Notes: generated by a model not told the origin, from the sequence alone. A stretch of DNA of 64,000 nt from Falsihalocynthiibacter arcticus (GCF_000812665.2 NZ_CP014327.1:3377501-3441500), one strand, 5' to 3'; counted from the first letter of the stretch, positions 1 to 9,947 are shown. Numbers and translations are program-made.

Positions 1-1174
1 TTGCAGTTGTGATTGCGCCGTCTTTGATCTCGATCTCACGGTAGTTACCAGCGCTTTCGCCTGGTCCGATGAGTTCAACAGCGGAGGCACCCACATAGTC
101 AATCTCGCCGCCAGCAGCGAGAATTTCCAATGCTTTGCCCAATTCACCAGGGTAGATTTTTTCGCCTGGAGCATTGGCAACAGTCAAGATGTGGTCTTTG
201 AAATCAGCAGATTCCGTGGAGCCCGCGGATTGCATCGCCAACAAGATCAAAGCTGCCGCGTCATAGCTTTCGCCAGCAAAAGCGCCCGTGCCATCAAAGC
301 CGTTTGCCGCGCCAAGTTCTTGCATGACCGCAGCGCCTGGGCTGTCAGTGCCTGGGTGTTGACCGAAGGAGCCATTGATATCGGAACCGAAGTTCGTGAT
401 CAATGTTTCCGAAACCATGCCGTCAGGGAAGACGAATGTGTCGAACGCGCCTGTGTCCATGGCAGCTTGGATGATACCGGAACCGCCTTGGTCAACATAA
501 CCCGCAATCACAAGGGCCGCACCGCCAGCCGATGCCAAAGCGCCAACCTCAGCAGAATAGTCAGCTTTGCCATCTTCGTGGGCTGTGTTGATTGTTACTG
601 TGCCGCCAGCTTCTTCAAAGGCAGCTGCGAACGCATCCGCAAGACCTTTACCATAGTCATTGTTGGTATAGGTCACCGCAACTTCGTTAATGCCGCGATC
701 CATAATAACGTTTGTCATTACAACGCCTTGGCGCGCGTCAGAAGGCGACGTGCGGAAGAAAAGACCATTATCTTCAGCTGTGGACAAGCCAGGGGATGTG
801 GCGGAAGGGGAAATCATAACGATCCCGTTTGGAACCGCAACGTTAGCAAGAGCTGCGCCGGTTACACCAGAACAGTCACCACCGATGAGAGCTTTTACGC
901 CTTCACTTGTGATCAAACGTTCCGCAGCTGCCGTGGCCGCGCCAGCGTCGATACAAGTCGTGTCGCCGCGCACGCCAATAACGGTTGTGCCATCAAGCAA
1001 GAGACCGGTGTCTGAAACTTCTTTGATTGCAAGTTCGGCCGCAGGGCCCATCTCTGCGACCATGGATTCGATTGGCCCCGTGAAACCAAGGAACACGCCG
1101 AGTTTAATTTCTTCAGCAGATGCACCAGCACCTACGAGTACAGCAGCGGTTGTCGCCATCAGTAGTTTTTTCAT
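1..1174 (-). CDS. ABC transporter substrate-binding protein, branched-chain amino acid type (3' end outside window)
   Basis: The reading frame starts at the ATG at 1174-1172 and runs off the left edge, giving 391 residues without a stop. A GGGAG ribosome site lies about 9 bases upstream. The first 20 residues (MKKLLMATTAAVLVGAGASA) form a signal peptide, so the product should act in the periplasm. The mature part begins EEIKLGVFLGFTGP and continues with a GDCSG segment and a TYTNNDYGKG segment, as in type I periplasmic binding proteins of the LivK/LivJ group. These deliver branched-chain amino acids, amides or related ligands to a membrane permease. No permease or ATPase genes are visible in the window, so they may lie to the left. 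The ligand cannot be told from sequence. Confidence 0.9.
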   Translation of the reverse strand, partial: MKKLLMATTAAVLVGAGASAEEIKLGVFLGFTGPIESMVAEMGPAAELAIKEVSDTGLLLDGTTVIGVRGDTTCIDAGAATAAAERLITSEGVKALIGGDCSGVTGAALANVAVPNGIVMISPSATSPGLSTAEDNGLFFRTSPSDARQGVVMTNVIMDRGINEVAVTYTNNDYGKGLADAFAAAFEEAGGTVTINTAHEDGKADYSAEVGALASAGGAALVIAGYVDQGGSGIIQAAMDTGAFDTFVFPDGMVSETLITNFGSDINGSFGQHPGTDSPGAAVMQELGAANGFDGTGAFAGESYDAAALILLAMQSAGSTESADFKDHILTVANAPGEKIYPGELGKALEILAAGGEIDYVGASAVELIGPGESAGNYREIEIKDGAITTA

Positions 1175-1373
1175 TTTATTCTCCCTTATTGGACTGGATC
1201 GTTCGCCCAGTTAATAGAGTGAGGTTATTCACCCATTTCTAAATAGGGAAGAGAAATATCCTGTTTTTTTGCCAAAATTCAGGAAATAGTCATAATTATA
1301 GGGGTTTCTCAAGACGGAATCTCAGAATCAACGGTCCACAACATGCCCGTAATAATTTCAGATCGCGAAAAAA

Positions 1374-2378
1374 CTAGGTCGCAGGCAACTCGGCCTTCAC
1401 GCCGCGTTCTCGGTAGGGCGTCGTGGCGTATTGTGCGCGATAGCATTTTGAGAAATGACTGGGCGAGGAAAACCCACTTGCAAGGGCCACATTGATCACG
1501 CTCATATCTGTTTGCATCAACAGGTTACGCGCTTTTTGCAGGCGAATTTCCATGTAAAATCGCTTGGGGGATCGATTGAGATAGCGTTGAAATAAACGTT
1601 CCAGTTGGCGCGTGCTCATACCGACATCTTTGGCCAAAACGGCAGGACTTATGGGGTCTTCGAGGTTGAGTTCCATCGTCTGGATGACGTTGGACAGTTT
1701 CAGATGCCGCACTCCAATCCGACTAGGAATAGACAGGCGCGGCGAATCTTTTTCGGTACGGATTGAGGTATAGATAAGCTGGTCCGCGACCGCATTCGCC
1801 AAATGTTCGCCGTGCCCATCGGCAATAAATTTTAGCATGAGATCAATCGAACTGGTGCCGCCCGCCGTGGTGATCATTTTACCGTCAACAACAAAAACCG
1901 AGTTCAAAACAGCGATGTCAGGGAAATCTTCAACCAGCCCATCGTGGTGTTCCCAGTGGATCGTCGCCCGCTTCCCGTCCAATAACCCCGCTTTTGCCAT
2001 CGTATAAGCCGCCGTGCACAAACCCGTCACGGAAGAGCCACGCCGACTTTCTTTGCGGATCCAATTAACCAGTTTTGGCGAGCTTGCCGCGCGAATATTC
2101 AATCCACCACACAGCATAACCGAGTCATCGCGGCAAAGGTCCTCAAGTCCGGCATCAACCTTGAAAACAACGCCCGCAGAGCTGATGACGGGCTGCCCGT
2201 CCACACTAACAACGCGCCATTCGTAGAGATTTTTGTCTGCCATACGATTTGCAATCCGAAGGGCTTCAACCGCACTGGCAAAGCACATCATTGTAAATTC
2301 GTTCATCAAAACGAACACGAAACGGCGTGGTTTCGCGTCCTTTGTTTCGATTATTTCTCCTTGGCGACTCATCGTCAT
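1374..2378 (-). CDS. GlxA-family transcriptional regulator (DJ-1/PfpI domain plus AraC helix-turn-helix)
   Basis: The 334-residue product has an N-terminal DJ-1/PfpI-like domain (about residues 20-180, with a VTGLCTAAYTMAKAG nucleophile-elbow region). A C-terminal AraC-type DNA-binding domain follows at about 225-325 (MSTRQLERLFQRYLNRSP, then INVALASGFSSPSHFSKCYR). This is the architecture of GlxA, GbdR, ArgR and CdhR regulators, which control amino acid, choline/betaine or carnitine catabolism. The gene lies upstream of and in the same direction as the ABC binding protein gene, with a 199-base gap, so it may regulate that transporter; this is inference. It is divergent from the DAHP synthase gene. 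The effector cannot be assigned. Confidence 0.88.
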   Translation of the reverse strand: MTMSRQGEIIETKDAKPRRFVFVLMNEFTMMCFASAVEALRIANRMADKNLYEWRVVSVDGQPVISSAGVVFKVDAGLEDLCRDDSVMLCGGLNIRAASSPKLVNWIRKESRRGSSVTGLCTAAYTMAKAGLLDGKRATIHWEHHDGLVEDFPDIAVLNSVFVVDGKMITTAGGTSSIDLMLKFIADGHGEHLANAVADQLIYTSIRTEKDSPRLSIPSRIGVRHLKLSNVIQTMELNLEDPISPAVLAKDVGMSTRQLERLFQRYLNRSPKRFYMEIRLQKARNLLMQTDMSVINVALASGFSSPSHFSKCYRAQYATTPYRERGVKAELPAT

Positions 2379-2559
2379 CTAACACCGCACCTAAAAATCA
2401 TCCTCGACGGAAACAGCTTTAATTGAATGAAGCAAGCATAGAGACACCCGCTGGGCATAAAAAATGTCCGATTTTGCGGTTTTGGGGGGCTTTGTCCTGT
2501 TGGCATTTCCAATTCAGGCCGCCATAACTGTTGCACCTTACTTTTTTGGAGCAAAGACG

Positions 2560-3930
2560 ATGACAAATTGGCAAAAATCTGACTGGCGTGCAAAACCACG
2601 GATTCAGATGCCCGAGTATACGGATCAGGCCGCGCTGGAGGCTGCGGAGGCCCAGCTGGCGAAATATCCACCACTCGTCTTTGCTGGCGAAGTGCGCACG
2701 TTGAAACATCAATTGGCAGCTGCGAGCCGTGGAGAGGCATTTTTGCTGCAAGGCGGCGATTGCGCCGAAAGCTTTGAGCAATTCTCGGCGGACGGTATTC
2801 GCGACACATTCAAAGTGATGTTGCAAATGGCGATGGTGTTGACCTACGGCGCGAAAGTGCCGGTTGTGAAGGTTGGCCGGATGGCTGGCCAATTCGCCAA
2901 GCCTCGTTCCGCCCCAACCGAAACGATTAACGGCGTCGAACTGCCAAGCTACCGTGGCGATATCATCAACGATTTGCCGTTCACCGCAGAAGCGCGAATT
3001 CCGAACCCGAACAAGATGTTGCAGGCCTATACTCAGGCCGCCGCGACCTTGAATTTGGTGCGGGCCTTTAGCCAAGGCGGCTATGCGGATATGCATCAAG
3101 TCCACGCATGGACTTTGGGCTTTACCGAGGCGGATAACGCTGCACGCTATCGTGATTTGGCGGCCCGTATCACCGACGCGTTGGACTTCATGCGCGCCGC
3201 TGGCATCACCACAGAAACCGCGCATACGCTGCACTCGGTGGATTTTTATACCTCCCACGAAGGGCTGCTTCTTGAATATGAAGAAGCGCTTTGCCGGATA
3301 GATTCGACCACAGGCTTGCCGATTGCGGGCTCTGGTCACATGATCTGGATCGGCGATCGCACCCGTCAACCTGACGGGGCGCATGTTGAATTCTGTCGCG
3401 GGGTTCAAAACCCGATTGGTTTGAAATGTGGCCCGACCACAACCGCCGAGGACCTCAAAGTCTTGATGGAAAAACTGAACCCGAAAAACGAAGCGGGCCG
3501 TTTGACCCTCATCGCGCGTTTCGGGGCAGGCAGCGTTGGCGATCACTTGCCGCGTTTGATCAAAACGGTCGAGGAAGAGGGCGCCAATGTGCTTTGGACC
3601 TGTGATCCGATGCATGGCAACACGATCAAATCCACCACGGGCTATAAAACTCGTCCGTTTGAAAGCGTCCTGCGCGAAGTGCAGGAATTCTTTGCCATTC
3701 ACGAGGCTTCTGGCACTGTTCCAGGTGGCGTGCATTTCGAAATGACGGGCCAAGACGTGACCGAATGTACCGGTGGTGTGCGGGCGGTAACGGACGAGGA
3801 CCTTTCGGATCGTTACCACACGGCCTGTGATCCACGTTTGAATGCCAGCCAATCCTTGGAGCTTGCGTTCCTTGTTTCCGAAAAACTCGCGGACCGCAGC
3901 AACAAGTTAGCAGCCGCAAAGGCAAGCTAA
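2560..3930 (+). CDS. Class II 3-deoxy-7-phosphoheptulonate (DAHP) synthase
   Basis: This enzyme condenses phosphoenolpyruvate with erythrose 4-phosphate, the first step of the shikimate pathway to aromatic amino acids. The 456-residue product is the plant/actinobacterial class II type. It shows [30 protein letters not shown] and [15 protein letters not shown], which hold the substrate and metal ligands. The start at 2560 (MTNWQKSDW) is chosen because a GGAGCAAAG ribosome site precedes it and it matches family N-termini. The frame is open 32 codons further upstream with a hydrophobic extension, but no ribosome site precedes that ATG at 2464. It stands alone as a transcription unit, closed by an intrinsic terminator. 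aroQ, another gene of the pathway, lies 16 kb away. Confidence 0.95.
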   Translation: MTNWQKSDWRAKPRIQMPEYTDQAALEAAEAQLAKYPPLVFAGEVRTLKHQLAAASRGEAFLLQGGDCAESFEQFSADGIRDTFKVMLQMAMVLTYGAKVPVVKVGRMAGQFAKPRSAPTETINGVELPSYRGDIINDLPFTAEARIPNPNKMLQAYTQAAATLNLVRAFSQGGYADMHQVHAWTLGFTEADNAARYRDLAARITDALDFMRAAGITTETAHTLHSVDFYTSHEGLLLEYEEALCRIDSTTGLPIAGSGHMIWIGDRTRQPDGAHVEFCRGVQNPIGLKCGPTTTAEDLKVLMEKLNPKNEAGRLTLIARFGAGSVGDHLPRLIKTVEEEGANVLWTCDPMHGNTIKSTTGYKTRPFESVLREVQEFFAIHEASGTVPGGVHFEMTGQDVTECTGGVRAVTDEDLSDRYHTACDPRLNASQSLELAFLVSEKLADRSNKLAAAKAS

Positions 3931-3949
3931 GCGCTTAAAAATTAAAAAG

Positions 3950-3982
3950 GCCCCGCACTCTTTCTGAATGCGGGGCTTTTTT
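3950..3982 (+). terminator. Intrinsic terminator of the DAHP synthase gene
   Basis: An 8-bp perfect stem (GCCCCGCA at 3950-3957 with TGCGGGGC at 3969-3976) is followed at once by six T residues, 19 bases after the stop codon. The A-run on its left makes weaker termination possible on the other strand for the convergent PAS gene. Confidence 0.9.
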
Positions 3983-4048
3983 ACGTGTTAAAACCCAAAT
4001 AGTTTTGCAACGATGCAAGACATTTTAGGGCAGCCATTGGCGACATAC

Positions 4049-4762
4049 TCAGTCGTCAAAGGAGATAAGGCGCAGATTTGGACGCCCTACATCCTCTTTT
4101 GGCGCGGCAGTGAAGGTGGACTTCGCCTCTTCAAAACCGGGAATTACGTCGCTTGTGAAACTGGGAGGACTGAACTCCGTTTCAGCAGTTTTTTCCCGCG
4201 CGGAAGGAGGTGTCACGAGAGCGGTCGCAATCTGGGTGACCTTGCGGTCCGTAACCCCAAAGCGTCGTGGCGACCGACCGATTTCACCCTCGGTTACAAA
4301 ACAGCCAAGCGCGCGGGTAATATCTCCCAAGTCACTTTTCAACGGCAGCAGAACAACTTTTCCGTACAGGTCAGGTTTGCCAATTCCAGTATCCGCAGTC
4401 ACCATAATCTCAACGATTTCAGGGCTTTGAAAGACAGCTTCCAGCGCAGCACCAACCTCTTTGCGCGCGTCAGGTGTGAAAAAAGATGTGAACGGCATGC
4501 CGCGCACTTCCATCCCCATAAGATCAGAAAGATGCGCACCCGCGAGGCGAAAACGCGCCATACCCGGCGCGATCCGTTCAAGAATAAACGCATTCGAGAG
4601 GGCACTTTCAATGCCGCGTGGATTGATTTCGCTGCGCATTGGCACGGGTCGTCCCCCGCGCAGACCTTCCCAATAGGCTACAACTTCGTTTATGGCTGGA
4701 AAAGACACGGTCCGTGGAAACTCCTTAAGCCTAATAACGTTATTTTCTGATCTCATTTTCAT
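4049..4762 (-). CDS. PAS-domain protein (PAS_5-like), function unknown
   Basis: The product is about 237 residues from the chosen start MKMRSENNVIRL; the frame is open a few codons further upstream. An AAAGGTG sequence just upstream supports the start. The N-terminal 150 residues carry a pattern I associate with the PAS_5 family of alphaproteobacteria: YWEGLRGGRPVPMRSEINPRGI, then FRLAGAHLSDLMGMEVRGMPFTSFF. The C-terminal part (GRSPRRFGV, then a low-complexity tail) has no recognised domain. There is no output domain, so it is probably a sensory or adaptor protein in the cytoplasm. It is monocistronic and convergent with the DAHP synthase gene. The family assignment is from memory of motif shape and not certain. 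Confidence 0.7.
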   Translation of the reverse strand: MKMRSENNVIRLKEFPRTVSFPAINEVVAYWEGLRGGRPVPMRSEINPRGIESALSNAFILERIAPGMARFRLAGAHLSDLMGMEVRGMPFTSFFTPDARKEVGAALEAVFQSPEIVEIMVTADTGIGKPDLYGKVVLLPLKSDLGDITRALGCFVTEGEIGRSPRRFGVTDRKVTQIATALVTPPSAREKTAETEFSPPSFTSDVIPGFEEAKSTFTAAPKEDVGRPNLRLISFDD

Positions 4763-4926
4763 ACCACTACACCTTTTACAAAACGTCCCATCATCCAAAC
4801 AAATTGCTTTGTGACAAACTGGGGTTATTGTTCCATGCGGTGGCCTCTGTTAACCTTATGTCCGCAATGATTACTCAAAAGTTAATATAACCCCTTTGAC
4901 CCGATTTGGGAGAGAATTCAGTAAAT

Positions 4927-5817
4927 ATGGTTAACTCAATGACGAGCTTTTCTGCCCAAACGGGGGGTGTAGGCCTATACGAATGGACATGGGACATGCG
5001 GGGCGTCAATGCCCGAGGGCTTGATGTTCGCCCAAGAGTTCCAGACTGGATTAATGGCCTAGAACAAGAGGTTAAAGCCAAAACTTCATCAAAGTTTTCA
5101 CGCGGATCTATTCAGATATCCCTGAAACTAAATCGAATTGCTTCGCCATCCGAATTAACCATAAACCAAGAGGTGCTCGAACGCGTGATCTTGGCTGTTC
5201 AGGCGGTTGAAGCGGTGGCCGCGGCACAAAAATTAACCCTTTCGGAGGTTTCGGCGCTGGATCTGTTAACCCAGAAAGGCGTGCAAGAGGTCACGCAAGA
5301 GGCCGATAATCCCGAAGAATTAAAGGCAGTGATTCTGACTGACTTTGATACTTTGCTCGAAAGTTTCGCGCAAATGCGGGCAGTTGAAGGGGAGGCATTG
5401 CTTAAAGTGCTTTCTGAACAGATGGATCGCATCGAAGCCCTGACGATTGCCGCCGCTGCCGAAGCCGAAAAACGCAAAGATGTGGTTGCCACGACTTTGA
5501 CCGAGAATTTGCGCCATATCCTCAACAATGTAGATGGCGCGGAGCCCGATCGCGTGGCACAAGAGCTCGCGATGTTGGCTGTTAAGGCCGATGTGACCGA
5601 AGAAATTGACCGCCTTCACGCCCATGTTGGGGCGGCGCGCGATCTTTTGGCCTCCGATCAACCTATTGGCCGCAAGCTCGATTTCCTGTCACAGGAATTT
5701 AACCGCGAGGCAAATACGCTGTGCGCCAAGGCCCAAGCGGTGTCCCTTACGCGGATCGGGCTTGACCTGAAGGCTGTCATCGATCAGATGCGCGAGCAAG
5801 TACAGAACGTGGAGTAA
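4927..5817 (+). CDS. YicC family endoribonuclease
   Basis: The 296-residue product begins [13 protein letters not shown] and ends with the conserved [22 protein letters not shown] block of the YicC/YloC family. Members are cytoplasmic RNA endonucleases involved in RNA turnover. The start at 4927 has a GGGAGAG ribosome site about 12 bases upstream; an in-frame ATG at 4906 lies ahead of that site and is less likely. The gene sits 2 bases upstream of gmk, the usual partner in proteobacteria, and the two are almost certainly co-transcribed with the carbonic anhydrase gene. Confidence 0.92.
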   Translation: MVNSMTSFSAQTGGVGLYEWTWDMRGVNARGLDVRPRVPDWINGLEQEVKAKTSSKFSRGSIQISLKLNRIASPSELTINQEVLERVILAVQAVEAVAAAQKLTLSEVSALDLLTQKGVQEVTQEADNPEELKAVILTDFDTLLESFAQMRAVEGEALLKVLSEQMDRIEALTIAAAAEAEKRKDVVATTLTENLRHILNNVDGAEPDRVAQELAMLAVKADVTEEIDRLHAHVGAARDLLASDQPIGRKLDFLSQEFNREANTLCAKAQAVSLTRIGLDLKAVIDQMREQVQNVE

Positions 5818-5819
5818 AC

Positions 5820-6476
5820 ATGACCGAAGATCTCGCTAAAGACCGCCGTGGAATCCTGATTATACTGTCGTCCCCTTCGGGTGCCGGAAAATCAACGCTT
5901 TCGAAACGATTGATGGCATGGGATTCGTCGATTAAGTTCTCCGTTTCTGCAACAACACGCGCACCGCGCGCGGGCGAAGAACATGGCCGCGAGTACTATT
6001 TTTACTCGAAGGATGACTTCCAAGCCTCTGTTGCAAATAATGAAATGCTTGAACATGCGCAGGTCTTTGACAATTTCTACGGCTCCCCCAAGGCTCCCGT
6101 AATTGCCGCTTTGCAATCTGGTCGCGATGTTTTGTTTGATATTGATTGGCAGGGTGGTCAGCAGGTCCGAAATTCGGTTCGCGCCGAGGATGTGGTGTCG
6201 ATTTTCGTGCTGCCCCCGTCCATTGCCGAGCTTGAAAGGCGCCTAATTGCGCGCGAGCAGGACAGTGCTGAGGTGATTGATGTCCGCATGAAACGCAGTA
6301 AGGACGAGATAAGCCATTGGGCCGAATACGATTACGTTTTGGTTAATCGCGATGTCGATCAGGCCGAAAACGACGTGCGCGCCATTGTCACCGCCGAACG
6401 TTTGCGACGGAGTCGCCAGATTGGGCTGGTGGATCTAGTACGCAATCTAAACACAGAATTTGAGGAACGCCCGTGA
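5820..6476 (+). CDS. gmk: Guanylate kinase
   Basis: Phosphorylates GMP to GDP with ATP, an essential step of guanine nucleotide synthesis. The 218 residues carry a P-loop [10 protein letters not shown] (residues 17-26), the GMP-binding segment [17 protein letters not shown], and the [10 protein letters not shown] lid region. Length is normal for the family. The gene is in the yicC-gmk-carbonic anhydrase unit and overlaps the next gene by 4 bases (ATGA-type coupling is not used; the downstream start is GTG). Confidence 0.97.
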   Translation: MTEDLAKDRRGILIILSSPSGAGKSTLSKRLMAWDSSIKFSVSATTRAPRAGEEHGREYYFYSKDDFQASVANNEMLEHAQVFDNFYGSPKAPVIAALQSGRDVLFDIDWQGGQQVRNSVRAEDVVSIFVLPPSIAELERRLIAREQDSAEVIDVRMKRSKDEISHWAEYDYVLVNRDVDQAENDVRAIVTAERLRRSRQIGLVDLVRNLNTEFEERP

Positions 6477-6994
6477 CACTTTATGCCCTCGCAGACCGCG
6501 CACCACAAATTGATCCCGACAGCTGGATTGCACCCGATGCCAATATTATCGGCGGAGTCATAATCCGCGCGGGGGCATCGGTCTGGTTTGGCACGACACT
6601 GCGCGGTGACAACGAGGACATAACCCTTGGCGAGGGCAGCAATATCCAAGAAAACTGTGTTTTACATACGGATATGGGCTACCCGTTGGTCATCGGGGCG
6701 GGATGTACAATCGGGCACAAGGCCATGTTGCATGGCTGTACCATCGGCGAAAACACGTTAATCGGCATGGGCGCCATCGTTTTGAACGGGGCTAAAATCG
6801 GCCGCAATTGTTTGATTGGGGCAGGGGCCTTGATCACCGAAGGCAAAGTGATTCCGGACGGTAGCCTTGTGATGGGCGCGCCGGGGAAAATCATCCGTGA
6901 CCTTGATGAGAAAGCGATTGCGGGGCTGCGTGCCAGCGCCCTTAGCTATCAAAACAACATGCGCCGATTTCGGGCGACTTTGACTGAAATTTAG
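6473..6994 (+). CDS. Gamma-class carbonic anhydrase family protein (left-handed beta-helix)
   Basis: The 173-residue product is built of hexapeptide repeats (for example [29 protein letters not shown]). It keeps the three zinc-ligand histidines of gamma carbonic anhydrases at residues 65, 82 and 87. It likely forms a trimer in the cytoplasm with CO2 hydration or a related activity; several family members of this YrdA/CaiE-like branch have no proven activity. The start is a GTG at 6473 that overlaps the end of gmk by 4 bases, implying translational coupling. Confidence 0.9.
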   Translation: MTLYALADRAPQIDPDSWIAPDANIIGGVIIRAGASVWFGTTLRGDNEDITLGEGSNIQENCVLHTDMGYPLVIGAGCTIGHKAMLHGCTIGENTLIGMGAIVLNGAKIGRNCLIGAGALITEGKVIPDGSLVMGAPGKIIRDLDEKAIAGLRASALSYQNNMRRFRATLTEI

Positions 6995-7002
6995 GATTTT
7001 CC

Positions 7003-8199
7003 ATGTCTGATTCCAATACACCGACTGAAAACCTCGTGCGCCGCACCCCTTGGCCCGAGACAATTTCGCGCGCGGTTGTCACGCCACTCCAGCCTTCGGT
7101 GGTCTATGCCTCTCCCTCACCAGACCGGTTGGACGACCAATACGAAGGCCGCGCCAAAGGCTATACCTACGCCCGCGAAGGCCACCCGAACGCCGATGTT
7201 TTAGCGCAAAAAATCGACATGATGGAAGGCGTGAGCGGCGGCATTATCACGAGTTCAGGAATGTCTGCGGTTTCGGCAGTGCTGCTGGGCCTATTGCAAA
7301 GTGGCGATCATGTGGTCGCTGCGGATCAGCTTTATGGGCGTTCCATGCGGATGTTGACGCAAGATATGCCACGTTTTGGGGTCACCGCGACGTTGGCCGA
7401 TCCCACAAATGTTGCCGCGATGCGCAAGGCCGTGACGCCCGCGACGAAAATGATCCTTGTTGAGGTTGTCTCGAATCCAACGTTGCGGATTGCCGATATG
7501 CAAGGGATTGCCGCCCTCGCGCAAGAGATTGGCGCGCTTTTGGTGGTCGACAATACCTTTACAACGCCGCGCGCATATCGCCCGTTTGAGCATGGTGCGG
7601 ATGTGGTTGTTCATTCGGTGACTAAGCTTTTGGCGGGGCACTCGGATGTCACTCTTGGTTATGCCGTCGCCCGCGATCCCGCTTTGCAGAAGAAGATTTA
7701 CGACACGTCTGTTACTTTCGGTTTTACGGCGAGCCCCTTTGATTGTTGGTTGGCGGAGCGGGGCCTTTATTCGTTCAACCTGCGTTTTGACCGCGCCCAA
7801 GAAAACGCCCGTGCGCTTGCGGATCACCTTGCGACCCTGCCAAATGTGAAACGAGTTCTTTATCCTACACGACAGGACCATCCCGACCATAATCGCGCCA
7901 CTGCAATCCTTGGGGAATATGGCTCAAACATGGTGAGTTTCGAGATCGAGGGCGGGCGAGCTGCGGCGAATGCCATGACTCTAGCGGCCCCAAACATCGC
8001 ATTTGCGCCCACTCTTGGCGATATCGGCACAACCCTCTCGCACCCCGCCAGCTCGTCCCATCGGGCGCTGACGCCAGAGGCGCGGGCGGCCCTCGGTATG
8101 AGTGAAGGGTTCTTTCGCGTGTCAGTTGGTGTTGAGGATATTCGCGTTCTTATTGACGAATTCACAACGGCCATTCATGCGGCGGCACAGGTCAATTGA
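7003..8199 (+). CDS. PLP-dependent cystathionine beta-lyase / trans-sulfuration enzyme
   Basis: The 398-residue product is a Cys/Met metabolism PLP enzyme. The cofactor lysine is K208 in VVVHSVTKLLAGHSDVTLGY. Other hallmarks are YAREGHPN, SSGMSAVSA and VVDNTFTTPRAYRPFEHGAD. The family includes MetC, MetB, MetZ and methionine gamma-lyase, and sequence reading alone does not separate them; cystathionine beta-lyase is the best guess. It starts 8 bases after the carbonic anhydrase gene and is probably the last gene of the yicC unit. Its 3' end overlaps the convergent gene by 8 bases. Confidence 0.88.
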   Translation: MSDSNTPTENLVRRTPWPETISRAVVTPLQPSVVYASPSPDRLDDQYEGRAKGYTYAREGHPNADVLAQKIDMMEGVSGGIITSSGMSAVSAVLLGLLQSGDHVVAADQLYGRSMRMLTQDMPRFGVTATLADPTNVAAMRKAVTPATKMILVEVVSNPTLRIADMQGIAALAQEIGALLVVDNTFTTPRAYRPFEHGADVVVHSVTKLLAGHSDVTLGYAVARDPALQKKIYDTSVTFGFTASPFDCWLAERGLYSFNLRFDRAQENARALADHLATLPNVKRVLYPTRQDHPDHNRATAILGEYGSNMVSFEIEGGRAAANAMTLAAPNIAFAPTLGDIGTTLSHPASSSHRALTPEARAALGMSEGFFRVSVGVEDIRVLIDEFTTAIHAAAQVN

Positions 8200-8575
8200 G
8201 GCGGCGTGGATCACTGTCGTCGACGACAAAAAGGTCAAAATCCACACTCGGGCACAGGGACTGAATTTCGCGCATCACCAAATCGGGATTTGGAAGCTTC
8301 GGACATAGCGCACGAAAACGGCCTTTGTATTTATATTGCTCAAGTATGACAGCCAAATCAAGGGCATCAAACCCCTGTCCCAGAAGTGGGGTCAGGATAA
8401 TATCGGGTTCAAAGGACTCAAGTAACCGCTGCGACATTTCGTCGAAACTTACGTAATGCAGACTCGGATCATCCGGCAAACTGCGTCCAGCAGAAAGCCA
8501 AGCAGCAGCGTCCCCGACAATCAATGTTACGGGTTCTTTTTCGTTATTGGAGATGTCAGAGCTATCTCGTGTCAC
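8192..8575 (-). CDS. Conserved hypothetical protein, receiver-like fold possible
   Basis: A 127-residue soluble protein that I do not recognise by function. The alternation of hydrophobic strands (VTLIVGDAAAWL, PDIILTPLLG, FDALDLAVILEQYKYKGRFRALC) resembles a degenerate response-regulator receiver or Rossmann-like fold, but no phosphoacceptor pattern is clear. It ends with an 8-base overlap with the convergent lyase gene. The 198-base gap to phoR holds its promoter. Codon use looks like that of its neighbours, supporting a real gene. Confidence 0.7.
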   Translation of the reverse strand: MTRDSSDISNNEKEPVTLIVGDAAAWLSAGRSLPDDPSLHYVSFDEMSQRLLESFEPDIILTPLLGQGFDALDLAVILEQYKYKGRFRALCPKLPNPDLVMREIQSLCPSVDFDLFVVDDSDPRRLN

Positions 8576-8773
8576 ATTCTTAACTTACTGAGGTTGGCAC
8601 CGTAATGCATGGAAATTCACTCGCTTAAATTGCCGTTTGTCACAATTAGTTCATTGATTAACAAGAAGTATAAGCAAAACTTTCAACAGGTAAATCGCAT
8701 AATCGGTGTCGTTAGATTTACTTTTAACAAAATTTGAAGCATCGTTGCAACAACGAGACCGCAGGACCCAAAA

Positions 8774-9814
8774 ATGACAGACCAAAATTCCGCAGCTCTT
8801 CTCGCCGGCATACCTCTCCCAGCGGTTCTAATTGACACCCAACATATAGCGCGTGTTATCAACCCACTGGCAGTCGAACTCTTTGGAGCGGGGCTGGAAG
8901 GGAGGCATTATATTACCGCGTTGCGTCAACCTATCTTACTCGATTGCGTTGAAAGGTGTAGGGAAAATACACGTGAAACGCGCGCCAAATTCGTCAAGAC
9001 CACGACCACGCACGAGACTATTTTCGAGGTCGTTTGTCGGCCCGTTGAAATGACCGAGGGGCAGGGTGTCCTCCTGACATTTCAAGACATTTCTTCGTTT
9101 GAGGAAGCGGGTCAAATGCGCCGCGATTTTGTTGCCAATGTGTCGCACGAGTTGAGAACTCCGCTCACAGCCCTCGCAGGGTTCATAGAAACATTACGAG
9201 GATCGGCAAAGAACGATTCGGTGGCACGCGAGCGTTTCCTTGGCATTATGGATCAAGAAGCGGCCCGCATGAATCGCCTTGTGCGGGATCTTCTGTCGCT
9301 TTCTCGCGTGGAATCCCAAGAGCGAATCCGACCTGACGTGCAGCTCGATATTGCTTCCGTCATCGAAGCCGTCATTGTGGCGCTGCGTCCCTTAGCGGAG
9401 GCCTCCGACGTAAGGGTTGCTTTCGACATGCCGACAGAGCCGATTCACCTGACGGGGGACAGTGATCAACTCCAGCAGGTGTTTAGCAATCTGATCGAAA
9501 ACAGCATTAAATATGGCAAAAAGGGCGGTGTGGTCACGATTACTCTAGCCTGCGTTGGGTTTGAACCAAGCCTACGTTGCCCCGCCGTCCTTGCGACCGT
9601 GAGCGACGAAGGCGACGGGATTAAAAGCCACCATTTGCCACGGCTGACCGAGCGTTTTTACCGTGTTGATGGCCATCGTAGTCGCGAATTGGGGGGGACG
9701 GGGCTTGGACTTGCGATTGTTAAACACATCGTGAATCGCCATCGCGGGCGTCTGAGGATTCAAAGTGACGAGGGAAAAGGCAGCCAATTCATCGTTATTT
9801 TGCCCATTTCTTAG
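8774..9814 (+). CDS. phoR: Phosphate regulon sensor histidine kinase PhoR
   Basis: The 346-residue kinase phosphorylates PhoB when phosphate is scarce. It has an N-terminal PAS-like segment (residues 5-110) and a dimerisation/H-box FVANVSHELRTPLTAL with phosphoacceptor H125. The ATP-binding domain carries an N box (FSNLIENSIKYG), DEGDGI and GGTGLGLAIVK. No hydrophobic segment is long enough to span the membrane, so it appears cytoplasmic, unlike enterobacterial PhoR. Signal input may come through PhoU and the Pst transporter encoded just downstream. A weak Pho-box-like pair (TTGTCAC at 8637, AGTTCAT at 8648) lies upstream. Confidence 0.92.
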   Translation: MTDQNSAALLAGIPLPAVLIDTQHIARVINPLAVELFGAGLEGRHYITALRQPILLDCVERCRENTRETRAKFVKTTTTHETIFEVVCRPVEMTEGQGVLLTFQDISSFEEAGQMRRDFVANVSHELRTPLTALAGFIETLRGSAKNDSVARERFLGIMDQEAARMNRLVRDLLSLSRVESQERIRPDVQLDIASVIEAVIVALRPLAEASDVRVAFDMPTEPIHLTGDSDQLQQVFSNLIENSIKYGKKGGVVTITLACVGFEPSLRCPAVLATVSDEGDGIKSHHLPRLTERFYRVDGHRSRELGGTGLGLAIVKHIVNRHRGRLRIQSDEGKGSQFIVILPIS

Positions 9815-9837
9815 AGAAACACGCCAAAGATCGGCAC

Positions 9838-9866
9838 ATGTCATAAAACTGTTACGTCTATGTCAC
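9838..9866 (+). promoter_or_regulatory. Pho box: three PhoB-binding repeats upstream of pstS
   Basis: Three heptamers, ATGTCAT (9838), CTGTTAC (9849) and ATGTCAC (9860), are spaced exactly 11 bases apart and match the CTGTCAT direct-repeat consensus of PhoB sites. They lie 81 bases before the pstS start codon. Two repeats bind one PhoB dimer, so three suggest cooperative or extended binding. Confidence 0.88.
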
Positions 9867-9947
9867 AAAACCATTAACGAGCGCTCTTAAACAGCGCGTT
9901 GAGGGTCTTGCACAAGGAAGGCCCATAACTGACATTTAGGAGTTCCC

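Noticed and set aside
2464-2559. Possible 32-residue hydrophobic N-terminal extension of the DAHP synthase
   Set aside because: No ribosome site at 2464, the enzyme is cytoplasmic, and a good site precedes 2560.
2419-3852. A 477-codon open frame on the minus strand
   Set aside because: It is antisense to the well-supported DAHP synthase gene and its translation resembles no protein family.
8637-8654. Pho-box-like pair upstream of phoR
   Set aside because: The second repeat matches only about half of the consensus; noted only as weak in the phoR entry.
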